Notes: generated by a model from the letters alone, not told the origin. DNA of 64,000 nt from Rhodohalobacter sp. SW132 (GCF_003390325.1 NZ_QUOK01000003.1:62001-126000), one strand, 5' to 3'; numbered from the stretch's first letter, positions 16,490 to 25,823 are shown. Numbers and translations: made by a program.

Positions 16490-17425
16490 TTGAACCGATC
16501 AAATAAAACGGCTCAGAGCCCATTTTCAGTTAAACTACGTGCATCGCTTGAGCTGATGCGTCCGCCCAACATCGTCACAGCTTTTGCGGATATCCTCGCC
16601 GGGGCAGCGGCGGCGGCGGGTGTTTCGATGGTTTTCACCGGAGGAGAACTATTTCAGCAGAGTGAACTGCTCTGGCTGCTGCTTTCAACATTTGGTCTTT
16701 ATGGTGGCGGGGTTGTATTTAATGATGTTTTTGATGCCCGCCTGGATGCAGATGAACGACCCGAGCGGCCCATCCCAAGTGGAAGAGTATCCAAATCAAT
16801 TGCTTCCATACTTGGCGCATCACTAATTATACTTGGAATTCTTTCCGCATTTATGGTCAACCAACCGGCCGGAATGCTTGCACTTCTGATCGCCGCCTGC
16901 GCACTCTATTACGATGCCCGGGCAAAACATTCTGTACTTTTCGGCCCTCTTTACATGGGACTGTGCCGGGGAGGAAATTTGATGCTTGGAGCCGCCATTT
17001 TACCGGGTACACTCACGATTTTGTGGCCGCTTATATTCATTCCTGTTGCATACATTGGAGCGATCACTCTGATTAGTCAGGGCGAAGTGAAGGGTGGCAG
17101 TAAAACTGCAGGATATCTTGCTGCAATAGTGGTGACGCTTATTTTTAGCACTCTGCTTCTGCTCGCAATCTATTTTCCATATAACTGGCTTACCGCCCTC
17201 CCCTTTGCAGTTCTTTTTGCCGGTGTGGTGATTCCGCCATTCTTTCTGGCGGCAAAGAATCCGAAGCCCGGAACCATCAAAAAAGCGGTTAAACGGGGTG
17301 TTTTATCGCTGATCATTTTAAACAGTGCCCTTGCAGCGGGATTTTCAGGTATATGGTTTGGATTGGGGATTCTGTTGCTGCTGCCAATTTCAATTGCATG
17401 TGCAAAGCTATTCGCAGTAACCTGA
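16490..17425 (+). CDS. eboC: EboC, UbiA-family prenyltransferase
   Basis: 311 residues with about eight or nine membrane segments. The UbiA hallmark NDVFDARLDADERPERPIPS near residue 80 supplies the first Asp-rich metal/diphosphate motif, and YDARAKHS near 142 lies at the second. It should attach a prenyl chain to a soluble acceptor at the inner membrane. The start is a TTG at 16490; the first ATG (MRPPNIVTAF) would cut into the first conserved helix, so the TTG or a nearby alternative is preferred. Third gene of eboABC. A prenyl donor-acceptor step with EboD-type cyclitol chemistry is an attractive idea but unproven. Confidence 0.9.
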   Translation: MNRSNKTAQSPFSVKLRASLELMRPPNIVTAFADILAGAAAAAGVSMVFTGGELFQQSELLWLLLSTFGLYGGGVVFNDVFDARLDADERPERPIPSGRVSKSIASILGASLIILGILSAFMVNQPAGMLALLIAACALYYDARAKHSVLFGPLYMGLCRGGNLMLGAAILPGTLTILWPLIFIPVAYIGAITLISQGEVKGGSKTAGYLAAIVVTLIFSTLLLLAIYFPYNWLTALPFAVLFAGVVIPPFFLAAKNPKPGTIKKAVKRGVLSLIILNSALAAGFSGIWFGLGILLLLPISIACAKLFAVT

Positions 17426-17580
17426 GATTTTTCAATCAACCTATGGTTGAAAGCCCGGGTTCGATTTGAAGGCTTGAAATACACATCTGCAGTGATGGGT
17501 GTCCATAATCGTTAGCCCGCAAAGACTGGCGGTAATGCATAGACTTCGTATAATGATCTTATCCATCATAAAACCCGGTT

Positions 17581-18642
17581 TTATTGACCGGCGTTTTCCG
17601 CTTCTTCCCGTTCCCTTGCTATCCGGTACTGTTCGCGTATCCATCGCCTCCACCGCTCACTTGAGGTTCGGTGCTCTTCAAAAGTTCGGTTAAACTCGTG
17701 TGTTCCCTCCGGCGTCGCCACCATAAACAGGTAATCATGCTCTTCAGGGTTGAGCACTGCGCGGATAGAAGCTTCATCCGGGTTGGTAATTGGTCCCGGC
17801 GGCAGTCCCGCGTGAATGTAGGTGTTGTAGGGGTGATCAAAACGGTAATCTTCAAACAAGATTCGTCTTCTCTCACCCAACGCATACAATACAGTTGGAT
17901 CTGCCTGAAGCAGCATATTCCGGTTCAGTCGATTTATATATAACCCGCTGATTTTTGGTTTTTCATCGCTGTGTCTCGCTTCCCACTCCACAATTGAAGC
18001 CATAATCACGATTTCATTCAGATCAAAATCACTCTCGGCAATCTGTTGATCCAGCTGGTTTTCAATTCGCTGACTGAACTCCCTGTATATTCTCCTGACT
18101 ACATTCTCGGGGTTACTGGTCCAGTACATTTGATACGTATTTGGCAGCATCCTTGCGAAAAGTTCTTCCCCGGTAAGGCCCAGTTCAAGGGCAATATCGG
18201 AGGTATCAGCAAACTGAGCTGCAATGGAAGCAGAATCTGCAAACAGCTGTCGTGATAATCTCTGTGAAAAGATGGGGATATCGATCCCGCTGTGCACAAT
18301 TACATTGCCCGGATCCTGAATTCCTCTTGCGAGATTGGACAAAAATGTGTCATATGAAAGTTCATAGCCAATTTCGTATCGCCCCGGCCTGAAATTTCTC
18401 CATCCAAGAATTGATCCCGCCCAAAGAAGCTCTTCACGATCGATTTCAACACCGAGGGAATCAAATTTCGCGTGGAGTTGATCAAGGCCAATTCGTTCGT
18501 GGATATGCAGCACAACGGATTGCTCGGTATCAAGTGTTTGAGGTGAGTAGAGCCGGTTGTAGCGGGATGCGAAAACAAGTGCAAGAACGGTAATAAAAAG
18601 CAACAGCGCGAACAAAAATTCGCGCAGTGATGGATAACTCAT
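17581..18642 (-). CDS. mltG: Endolytic transglycosylase MltG
   Basis: 353 residues of the YceG/MltG family, which cuts nascent glycan strands of peptidoglycan and sets their length. One N-terminal transmembrane helix (residues 8-26) anchors it in the inner membrane, followed by a LysM-like region and the catalytic domain. The catalytic Glu is in IMASIVEWEAR near residue 218. Other hallmarks are LLQADPTVLYALG near 246 and PYNTYIHAGLPPGPITNP near 273. It is convergent with eboC, from which 155 bp separate it; that gap holds only a weak 6-bp hairpin and no gene. Confidence 0.93.
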   Translation of the reverse strand: MSYPSLREFLFALLLFITVLALVFASRYNRLYSPQTLDTEQSVVLHIHERIGLDQLHAKFDSLGVEIDREELLWAGSILGWRNFRPGRYEIGYELSYDTFLSNLARGIQDPGNVIVHSGIDIPIFSQRLSRQLFADSASIAAQFADTSDIALELGLTGEELFARMLPNTYQMYWTSNPENVVRRIYREFSQRIENQLDQQIAESDFDLNEIVIMASIVEWEARHSDEKPKISGLYINRLNRNMLLQADPTVLYALGERRRILFEDYRFDHPYNTYIHAGLPPGPITNPDEASIRAVLNPEEHDYLFMVATPEGTHEFNRTFEEHRTSSERWRRWIREQYRIAREREEAENAGQ

Positions 18643-18753
18643 AAATCAAATTTCAGCTTAAAAATAGATCCTTAAGATACGGCATATTCTTTTGTTGAAA
18701 CAACAAGACCTTGCTGATTTAAACCGCATAATAGTTTCTTCTTTAGCATCCAC

Positions 18754-20157
18754 TTAAAAGGTAGGGTTAAACCGGATCCAAAAGTAGGGTTCGGATTCAA
18801 AGTTATTCAGCGGCCACGCCACCTCCAGGCGAAGCACTCCGTTCCCGATTCCCACACCTGCATCGTGCTGAAAACGATTCAGGGTCGCTTCGCCAAAGCC
18901 GTTGAAAAGCCCCCCGTTGTTTTCAAGGTTTTCATTCTGCTGTACCCAACCGGAATCTAAAAACGCGAGAAAGTGCATGTTATAAGTTCTCAGCCAGCGA
19001 CCTGTTGTAAGTCCAGGCGTACCAATTTTCAGCTCCATGTTGCTCAGAATAGATTGATTTCCTTTATAAAATTTATACGGTGTACCACGCAAACTTCCGA
19101 TTCCGCCCAGGTAAGCCGCTTTAAAATCCGGAGCCGTTCCCGTAATCGATTCCGCCCGCAATCTCCAGTTCAAAACCGACCCTTCATCTATATTAAAATA
19201 GAGTTCAGTGCCGGCCCAGTATTTTGAATACCTGTAATCTGAGTCAGTTCGCCCGTTATCGGCCAGTTCAACACCCACAAATCCAGAAATGGTAAACTCT
19301 TCAGTCAGCAGAACATTTCTCGGATTAATCGAAAGGCTGAAGCTGTAGCTGTCGATATCAATTTCATCCGCATTGGCATCTATAGGCGGGTTTGGCCGGT
19401 ATGTACTGGAATACCCGAAAAGAGAAAAGCTTGTCTCCTGCTCAAGGGACGAAAAACTATCTGCATTATAGGAAAATGCCGCTTCAAGGAGTCTGTTTGT
19501 CCTGTAAACCGCGTAGATTCCAAATCCGTCGGACCGGTAATAATCCAGATAATCGTAGGAGGCAAAAAGAGAAGTTATTGTATTTTCAATCAAACCTGTA
19601 CGCCAGTAATCCTCAGTTCCGGTTGCCCGGTGAAATTCAGCTCCAAGCATAAACCGTTCGCTCTCACCGAACAGCCGTTCAAGGCCAAAAGCGTATTCTA
19701 CATTACCTGATGCGGTTCCTATTCCAAGAAATCCATGCGGCTGAATTTCAGGGATGGTCAAAAATGAACTGCGCCGATACCACTGCATCCGTTCTTTTTT
19801 GATTGAAATAAAAAGCCCGTTCACCCGGTTAAAATGAACCGCCGGCAGATTGGGATACTGGCTGTAAAGCGAATTACTGTAGTATGGACCCGCTTCAAAT
19901 CCGCCTCCAAGATCAAGACCGGTCGATGCCAGGTACCTTGCATTTCGTTCAATCTCTGTTTCATCAAATTCAAATGCCGGGTCTTCCAGCAGTTCTTCGA
20001 TTGACGGGCCAAATATTACGGAACGGCGAAATGGTTCCTCGGCCTCTTCTTCTCCTGTTTCTTCCCCGGTTTGCTGTGCATATACGTTTTGCGTGATCGG
20101 TACAAAGAGGATGAACAGTAAAAGGAATATCCAGAAACTGTTGTAATTGTATCTCAT
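18754..20157 (-). CDS. Outer-membrane beta-barrel, Omp85/surface-antigen-like without POTRA
   Basis: 467 residues with a signal peptide (cleavage after VYAQ near residue 27), then an acidic linker and alternating hydrophobic strands to the end. The stretch YLGGIGSLRGTPYKFYKGNQ near 355 matches the loop-6 LRG motif of Omp85 barrels, and the C-terminus ends in aromatic FNPTF as expected for a barrel. No POTRA domain precedes the barrel, so it is not BamA. Its start codon overlaps the HD-domain gene's stop by one base. Function unknown; export or surface display of a lipid-linked partner is possible. Confidence 0.78.
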   Translation of the reverse strand: MRYNYNSFWIFLLLFILFVPITQNVYAQQTGEETGEEEAEEPFRRSVIFGPSIEELLEDPAFEFDETEIERNARYLASTGLDLGGGFEAGPYYSNSLYSQYPNLPAVHFNRVNGLFISIKKERMQWYRRSSFLTIPEIQPHGFLGIGTASGNVEYAFGLERLFGESERFMLGAEFHRATGTEDYWRTGLIENTITSLFASYDYLDYYRSDGFGIYAVYRTNRLLEAAFSYNADSFSSLEQETSFSLFGYSSTYRPNPPIDANADEIDIDSYSFSLSINPRNVLLTEEFTISGFVGVELADNGRTDSDYRYSKYWAGTELYFNIDEGSVLNWRLRAESITGTAPDFKAAYLGGIGSLRGTPYKFYKGNQSILSNMELKIGTPGLTTGRWLRTYNMHFLAFLDSGWVQQNENLENNGGLFNGFGEATLNRFQHDAGVGIGNGVLRLEVAWPLNNFESEPYFWIRFNPTF

Positions 20158-20705
20158 CAGTATTTTGTCTTAAAAATTTCGATCAAATTTTGGATGTGAT
20201 CATGTAACGATACTCCAATCAGATTCGCGCCTTTTTCAATGTCCTTTCTTGGAACATTCTCGGCAAACCGCCTGTCTTTAAGTTTTTTAGTTACAGAACG
20301 AACTTTCATATCCGAAAATTTATTGGGCCGCATCAGGGAAACGGCATGCATAAAGCCACTGAGTTCATCACAAGCAAACAGATACCGTTCCATTTCTGTT
20401 TCTGGTTCCCGGCCTGTTCGTTCCGGCGCATGTGATTCAATAGCTTCAATAATTTCGGTGGAATATCCATTTTCTGGAAGGATATTTTCAGTGGCTTTCT
20501 TCGGGTGCTCATTTGGAAATTTTTCCCAGTCAAGATCATGCAAAAGCCCTGCCGTCCACCAGATGTCTCTAACATTAGCTGGCTTTTCAAGTTTTTGAGC
20601 ATACCCCTCCATGGCATCAGCAACCATGTGGCAGTGCAATCGAAGGCTATCGGATACTACCCATTGATTCAACAGATTCTCGGATTTTTGCCTCGTGTTC
20701 ACCAT
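20157..20705 (-). CDS. HD-domain phosphohydrolase-like protein
   Basis: 182 residues. The HD metal site is readable: His in LRLHCHMVADAM near 24, the HD pair in AGLLHDLDW near 56, His in IEAIESHAPERTG near 90, and Asp in FACDELSGF near 110. Proteins of this type hydrolyse phosphate esters such as nucleotides, though small HDIG members are often uncharacterised. It sits between a TM2 gene and the barrel gene with no gap or a one-base overlap, so the four leftward genes at 18.7-21.4 kb look like a translationally coupled unit. Confidence 0.82.
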   Translation of the reverse strand: MVNTRQKSENLLNQWVVSDSLRLHCHMVADAMEGYAQKLEKPANVRDIWWTAGLLHDLDWEKFPNEHPKKATENILPENGYSTEIIEAIESHAPERTGREPETEMERYLFACDELSGFMHAVSLMRPNKFSDMKVRSVTKKLKDRRFAENVPRKDIEKGANLIGVSLHDHIQNLIEIFKTKY

Positions 20706-21050
20706 CTATTCTATATCCTGCAAAATTTGCAATGCCTGTTTTCGATTGTATTCAAAACTAAACGTTTTATAATTGATCATGTCCACGATTGTTCCAACCC
20801 CGCAAAAGCCAATTGTAACTATATAAAGCAGTCCAATACCGATATGACCAACAAAAAACCTGTGTATGCCGGCAATACCGAAAAACCCTAGCATAGCAAG
20901 GATCAAAAACAACAGCGGGTCTTTTCTCCTGGCACGATAACTCGCCTTAAACACCTCAAACTGCTCTTCGTCTAAATCTTTAACAGAGTTATACACATAC
21001 TGTAATTCTTCTCCTTCCAGTTCGGGAAAGTGTTTCAATGCGTTTTTCAT
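20706..21050 (-). CDS. TM2-domain membrane protein
   Basis: 114 residues. After a soluble helical N-terminus come two membrane helices (about 48-67 and 73-92) with the TM2 hallmark FFGIAGIHRFFVGHIGIGLLYI. TM2 proteins are small inner-membrane proteins of unknown function. The gene directly abuts the HD gene and overlaps the DUF2752 gene by one base, the usual company for this domain pair in Bacteroidota-like genomes. Confidence 0.87.
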   Translation of the reverse strand: MKNALKHFPELEGEELQYVYNSVKDLDEEQFEVFKASYRARRKDPLLFLILAMLGFFGIAGIHRFFVGHIGIGLLYIVTIGFCGVGTIVDMINYKTFSFEYNRKQALQILQDIE

Positions 21051-21382
21051 CAGCAGTTAAATAAAGTGCGGTTTCTGTTATGGATTGATATGATTCGATA
21101 TAGTATAATCGCCACTGCGGGAATTCCGGCCGGGTGCATTTTGAATGATGATATGATTTCACCCCGAAAGAACAGTGAAACGGACCGGCCAAATCCTTCC
21201 CCGGGACAGAACGAAATTCCCAGGTAATTGTATACACATAGAGACGTGCCGTCTGCTGCAGGATTGATAGCCGCCATTAGTATCAAGCCGGTCAGCAGTG
21301 CAACCCATTCAAAATGTAAAAAAAAGATTCGTTGGAATGATATGGTGAAACTCATAGTATAGATGATATCAAGATCACACAA
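21050..21382 (-). CDS. DUF2752-like membrane protein
   Basis: 110 residues with two or three hydrophobic helices. The DUF2752 signature CPGCGxTR is present in altered form, FCPGEGFGRSVSLFFRGE near residues 61-78, where the second Cys is a Glu, followed by the conserved HPAGI near 85. The frame offers an internal ATG at 21355; the upstream start is kept because no better signal decides. It leads the four-gene leftward unit and is divergent from the TonB receptor. Function unknown. Confidence 0.65.
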   Translation of the reverse strand: MCDLDIIYTMSFTISFQRIFFLHFEWVALLTGLILMAAINPAADGTSLCVYNYLGISFCPGEGFGRSVSLFFRGEIISSFKMHPAGIPAVAIILYRIISIHNRNRTLFNC

Positions 21383-21483
21383 TTATTAATGTACACTATC
21401 AAACGTTACGAAGGATGTACAGAATGTTACATTTTGTAATAAGAAAATTCCAAATCACGGTGAATCGGATACATAATTTACGC

Positions 21484-23511
21484 ATGCAGAAGATAAAAGT
21501 TCTATTTCTACTCCTACCTCTTTTTCTATTCATAAGCGCAGGAGAAGCTTTCACACAAGTCGTTTCTGATACACTCCGGGCTGACCTGGAAGAAATCAAA
21601 ATTGAAGCAACGTACTCCCCTATTTCTATCGGCAGTGCGCCAATGGCATTGAGCTACCGGCTGCGTAACCTTGATGATATCACAGCCAGGCCCGGTGCCA
21701 CTATGGACGAGCTTACGTTCAGTATGCCCGGGATCGTGATCCAGAATCGCGAAAATTACGCTCTGGGTGAACGGATGACAATACGCGGACTCGGTTGGCG
21801 ATCGCCCTTCGGTGTGCGTGGAGTGCAGGTTTTGATGGATGATCTTCCGCTTACGGTCGCTGACGGGCAAACCATTATGAACATGATCGACCCGGCCATG
21901 GTGCAGCGGGTTGAACTTCTGCGCGGCCCATCAGCTACATTCTGGGGAAATTCAAGCGGCGGAGTGCTCTACCTTTCTACAGTTCCGCCAACAGATGCCC
22001 CCATGCTTCAGTACCGGGGATATGCAGGCAGCCACGAAACAGTGAAGCAGGAGTTAAGATTCAATTACAGTGAGAACGGCACGCAGCTGTACGGATATGC
22101 AACTTACTTCGACACAGATGGATACCGGGATCACAGTGCAGCCCGCTTATTCCGGGGAAGTATTGGAGCTCAACATCAAATCAGCAACAGCGGGCGATTA
22201 TCATTTAGCGCCAATTACACCTCCATGCCGAAAGCGCAGCATCCCGGGGCACTAACGGATGAAATGCTTGAAGAGAGTCCGCAGGCAGCGCGCGAAAATT
22301 TTGTAAACAGCAGTGCGGGTAAGCAATTTGACCAAGCCATGGCCGGAACATCTTATCTGCATGATTTCAATACGGGCGTGATGGAATTATCGGTTCATGG
22401 CACCTACAGAGATCTGCAAAATCCGCTCCCCTTTGGATATATCGGCCTTGAACGCTACGCTGGTGGTGCAAGGGGAACCTATTCGTTCAATAATCTTCCC
22501 TTTGAACTCGACAGTGGTTTTGAATGGAAGATACAGCAAGATGACAGGTTCGAAACAGATAACATCAATGGAGAACGCGGTGATGAAATCAGCGTTGAAC
22601 AGACTGAAACTGTATCAAACCAGGCGCTGTTTCTTCGTTCCTCTGTGCCCCTTACTTCATCATTAACATTCAGTGCTGGAATTCGTGCAGACTGGATCCG
22701 GTTTGAAGGGGAAGACGGTCTTGGCGATGATCTTGAAGGCGAACGGGATTTCTTTGCGCTGAATCCCAGCGCCGGGCTGATCTACCGTTTTGGAAATTCC
22801 CAGCTTTTTGCAAATTTCAGCACCTCATTTGAGTCCCCTACCACAACTGAACTGGTCAACCGACCCGAAGGCGGCAACGGATTTAATCAAAACGTCGATC
22901 CCGAACGCGCAATCAGCCTCGAAACCGGGTTTAGAGGCTCCATTCCGGCAATCAACGCCGATTATGATGTAACGGCTTACCGCATGCAGGTCAGAGATCT
23001 GCTGCTTGGATTTCAGACAGAAACGGATGGTCCCGTATTTTTCAGAAATGAAGGTAAAACCGATCACTACGGCATTGAAACATCTATCCGTTTTTCAACA
23101 CATCCGATCTATTCTCTGGAATTGATGGCGAATGTTCTTCGTGCCGTTTTTAATGGCGGAGAGTACGACGGCAATGATCTTCCCGGTGTTCCCACATTCC
23201 GAAGCGGTGCAATTCTTACCCTTCGACCCGGATCGCAAATTTTCACTATCGATTCGCGCTATACCGACCGCTATGCGGCTAACAGCGTGAACAGCAGCCT
23301 GACCGACAGCTACCTGGTCACGGATCTTAGATGGACTATAACTCCGATATCGCTCGGATCAAATGCATCTGTCAAACCATTTCTGAATGTGATGAATATC
23401 ACCAACTCACGGTATGCTTCTTCCGTGAACATTGATGCATTCGGCGGCTTCTTTTTCGAACCGGGCATTGCACGCTCTTTTAATGCCGGAATTCAGATCA
23501 ACTTTATGTAA
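21484..23511 (+). CDS. TonB-dependent receptor
   Basis: 675 residues from the ATG at 21484, chosen because MQKIKVLFLLLPLFLFISAGEAF is a clear signal peptide; the frame itself opens at 21415. A plug domain follows (MTIRGLGWRSPFGVRGVQVLMDD near residue 98, VELLRGPSATFWGNSSGGV near 145), then a 22-stranded barrel ending in SFNAGIQINFM. Plug and barrel order and the RGPS/GNSSGG block are typical of siderophore or small-molecule receptors. No carboxypeptidase-like N-terminal domain is present, so it is not a SusC type. The substrate is not predictable. It is monocistronic as far as can be seen. Confidence 0.92.
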   Translation: MQKIKVLFLLLPLFLFISAGEAFTQVVSDTLRADLEEIKIEATYSPISIGSAPMALSYRLRNLDDITARPGATMDELTFSMPGIVIQNRENYALGERMTIRGLGWRSPFGVRGVQVLMDDLPLTVADGQTIMNMIDPAMVQRVELLRGPSATFWGNSSGGVLYLSTVPPTDAPMLQYRGYAGSHETVKQELRFNYSENGTQLYGYATYFDTDGYRDHSAARLFRGSIGAQHQISNSGRLSFSANYTSMPKAQHPGALTDEMLEESPQAARENFVNSSAGKQFDQAMAGTSYLHDFNTGVMELSVHGTYRDLQNPLPFGYIGLERYAGGARGTYSFNNLPFELDSGFEWKIQQDDRFETDNINGERGDEISVEQTETVSNQALFLRSSVPLTSSLTFSAGIRADWIRFEGEDGLGDDLEGERDFFALNPSAGLIYRFGNSQLFANFSTSFESPTTTELVNRPEGGNGFNQNVDPERAISLETGFRGSIPAINADYDVTAYRMQVRDLLLGFQTETDGPVFFRNEGKTDHYGIETSIRFSTHPIYSLELMANVLRAVFNGGEYDGNDLPGVPTFRSGAILTLRPGSQIFTIDSRYTDRYAANSVNSSLTDSYLVTDLRWTITPISLGSNASVKPFLNVMNITNSRYASSVNIDAFGGFFFEPGIARSFNAGIQINFM

Positions 23512-23798
23512 ATCAAATCATAACAAATTCCGGTTCTGTTTTGATATATGTGGATTAACATGCCGTTTAATGAATCCTATCTCCCTACCGATAATACATT
23601 GATCGCTGATAGGTAAAATTGAGTTTAAGACATCAGATTGTGCCTTTTACTTGAAAATATTTGTAACAAAAGGGTGCCGGAATACTCTTGTATACAAGGG
23701 GATCTGGGTGTTGCTCAAACGTTTTTAAATTCAGCAGATTCCAGTTAAAACCTGAACTTTGAACCGGTAAAAGGTCTGCCTATCAGACACAATCACAC

Positions 23799-24398
23799 AT
23801 GTTGAAGCATATCTTCTTAATTATTGTATTGATTTGCTGTTACTTTCTCTGGGAGCAGCGGCCTGTTCGTTACGGGGGTGGCATAATTGTGGAATCGAAG
23901 CCGATGGTGACCCACATTGCATTTCCAAATTCCATCGAGACTGATAATTACATCATTACACCTCGTTACCAGATAGAAGGTAAAGTTCGGGTTATTGCAA
24001 ACAAACGTTACTGGTTTGACGATATGCGCCATGTATCTTCCGTAGATCTTCTACTTGCCTGGGACCGCATGTCTGATGAAGATCTTCTCAGGCGAATGCT
24101 TGTAAAAATTGATGACCGCTCCTATCACGTTCAGATGACCAAACCTCCGTTTCAGCGCGGCAATATCCATGATAACCTGATAATGGCGCACACCATACCT
24201 GCAACCGAACGAATCCAGGACAAACTGAAATCGATCCGGCGCGGACAGTTGATTCACTTCACCGGATATATTGTTGATATAGAAAACCGAATTGGAAATG
24301 AGTGGATTTCTCCTGTGCGTGATCACTGGCCACAGCAGCGTTCATCTCAATGGGTATGGTTTGAAGATCTTGAAATTATTGAAGATCCTGTAAAATGA
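23799..24398 (+). CDS. Conserved-looking membrane-anchored protein of unknown function
   Basis: 199 residues. An N-terminal helix (residues 3-18, IFLIIVLICCYFLWEQ) looks like an uncleaved anchor. The rest is a soluble beta-rich domain with many charged and aromatic residues (VSSVDLLLAWDRMSDEDLLRRM near 85, HFTGYIVDIENRIGNEW near 150, WVWFEDLEII at the end). It was not recognised as a named family with confidence. The preceding 287-bp gap shows nothing clear, and a cold-shock gene follows after 205 bp. Confidence 0.7.
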   Translation: MLKHIFLIIVLICCYFLWEQRPVRYGGGIIVESKPMVTHIAFPNSIETDNYIITPRYQIEGKVRVIANKRYWFDDMRHVSSVDLLLAWDRMSDEDLLRRMLVKIDDRSYHVQMTKPPFQRGNIHDNLIMAHTIPATERIQDKLKSIRRGQLIHFTGYIVDIENRIGNEWISPVRDHWPQQRSSQWVWFEDLEIIEDPVK

Positions 24399-24603
24399 TC
24401 CCTGCGTTCTCTTTGCTAAAAATTCCTGTTTTACTCGCAAATAATAACCCTGATAAAAACACCTACGCAATAAGTCTTATCAATTTTTGCATTGTTTATT
24501 GCTAAAAAGTTTTTTACAAACTATTTTAGGCGCGATGGTTTTGATATAATTTATTATAATCAAGCTGTTGTAAACTATCACTGGGAACTAAGATGGGAAT
24601 AAA

Positions 24604-24819
24604 ATGGAAGAAGTTAGAGAAATAGGAACAGTCAAATGGTTTCATAATGGGAAAGGATACGGCTTTATCACTCGGGAAGATGGTGAAGATGTATTTGTAC
24701 ACTATTCAGAAATTCAATCCGACGGTTTTAGAAAACTGGCAGAAGGTCAAAAAGTTGAGTTCACAATTGCAGAGGGTGATAAAGGCCTACAGGCCAGAGA
24801 AGTCATTGAACTGCAGTAA
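24604..24819 (+). CDS. Cold-shock domain protein
   Basis: 71 residues forming one cold-shock domain with both RNA-binding motifs: RNP1-like [11 protein letters not shown] and RNP2-like DVFVHYSEI. It binds single-stranded nucleic acid and acts as an RNA chaperone. The 205-bp AT-rich upstream region could hold a long 5' leader, as is usual for such genes. A perfect hairpin follows the stop. The next gene's ATG comes four bases after that hairpin. Confidence 0.95.
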   Translation: MEEVREIGTVKWFHNGKGYGFITREDGEDVFVHYSEIQSDGFRKLAEGQKVEFTIAEGDKGLQAREVIELQ

Positions 24820-24833
24820 TTCTCACCTATAAA

Positions 24834-24858
24834 AGGGAACACCTTTTAGGTGTTCCCT
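24834..24858. terminator. Hairpin between the cold-shock gene and the next start codon
   Basis: Stem AGGGAACACC (24834-24843) and GGTGTTCCCT (24849-24858) with loop TTTTA. No T-run follows on the plus strand, so it may slow or control rather than end transcription; on the minus strand TTTTAT follows. The ATG of the next gene is at 24862. Confidence 0.6.
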
Positions 24859-24861
24859 ATA

Positions 24862-25191
24862 ATGAAGTTTATGCAGTGGCTAAAACAAATTGTTATTGAT
24901 CTGTTTGCAATTATAGTCATTGCATTAGCAGTATTTTACGAGTCTAATTATCTCGCCTACGTTGTATATACGTATACAGTCCTGATGGTCATTGCCAGAT
25001 TTTTATCCCTGGTAAGCGAGAATTTCAGTGCAATCACCAAAAAGAAAGTTTCAGAAGCCCCCCGGATTGTCTATCACATAATCTACTGTATCAATGTTCT
25101 GATATTGGGGATTGGCGGCTGGTATGTCACTGCAGGTGGCTGGATTTTTATCTGGGCTGCCGCTGCTATTGTAGACAAACGGTCATTTTGA
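24862..25191 (+). CDS. Small membrane protein of unknown function
   Basis: 109 residues with about three or four hydrophobic helices (residues 9-25, 30-48, 72-88, 90-104). No motif beyond this was recognised. The frame opens at a GTG inside the upstream hairpin; the ATG at 24862 is the sensible start. Its TGA overlaps the TTG start of the PagL-like gene by four bases, so the two are probably cotranslated, and an envelope role is likely. Confidence 0.7.
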   Translation: MKFMQWLKQIVIDLFAIIVIALAVFYESNYLAYVVYTYTVLMVIARFLSLVSENFSAITKKKVSEAPRIVYHIIYCINVLILGIGGWYVTAGGWIFIWAAAAIVDKRSF

Positions 25192-25823
25192 AAAGCTTCG
25201 AAAGATCAACATATCGCCATATTTCGAACGCTCTTATCTTAGTTTTTCTCCTGTTGGGATGCGGCTCTTCACTCCTCTATGCCCAATCTGAAACGATCTC
25301 TGACACTGCAGATCACAATTCTTCAAAAATTGGTGTATCGGCTGTTTATTCACCTAACAGTTTTGCGGCATGGGGGAAAATCAAAAATAGCCAGTCATAT
25401 TCTATTAAGGGACAAGTTTGGTTTACCGAGTATGAATTTCGAAACTTCAGAACAAGGTTTGGCAGTGAAATCATTATTACCCAGCACCTGGAATATCCGC
25501 TGAACGGGATTGACGGTCCGCGGGATCAGCGGCTCGGTTTTGGTTTGATACCAGTCAAATTTATGATACCAATGGGTACCTCCACCGTTCGGCCAATTAC
25601 ATTCTTTTCTGCCGGTTTGCTGTTTCTTAATGAAAAACTTCCCGCTGCCGACGGTGCATCATTAAACTATCTCCTCAATCTGGGTACCGGTTTGGAAATT
25701 ACACTGACAGAGCGGCTCGACGTTCAAATCGGGTACAGTCTACAACATCTATCCAACGCAAACTCAGCAGGAGTTAATCCCGGAATCGATTACCACAATT
25801 TCTTTTTTACTGTCGTACTCTGA
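25188..25823 (+). CDS. PagL-like lipid A deacylase / acyloxyacyl hydrolase family barrel
   Basis: 211 residues with a signal peptide (about 30 residues, cleavage after LLYAQ) and an eight-stranded-barrel pattern. The catalytic block of PagL, His-x-Ser-Asn-Ala, is seen as GYSLQHLSNANSAGVNPGID near the C-terminus, followed by the last strand FFFTVVL. PagL removes the 3-O acyl chain from lipid A in the outer membrane. The start is a TTG overlapping the previous gene. Activity is inferred from the motif; family members of Bacteroidota type are mostly untested. Confidence 0.8.
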   Translation: MKSFERSTYRHISNALILVFLLLGCGSSLLYAQSETISDTADHNSSKIGVSAVYSPNSFAAWGKIKNSQSYSIKGQVWFTEYEFRNFRTRFGSEIIITQHLEYPLNGIDGPRDQRLGFGLIPVKFMIPMGTSTVRPITFFSAGLLFLNEKLPAADGASLNYLLNLGTGLEITLTERLDVQIGYSLQHLSNANSAGVNPGIDYHNFFFTVVL

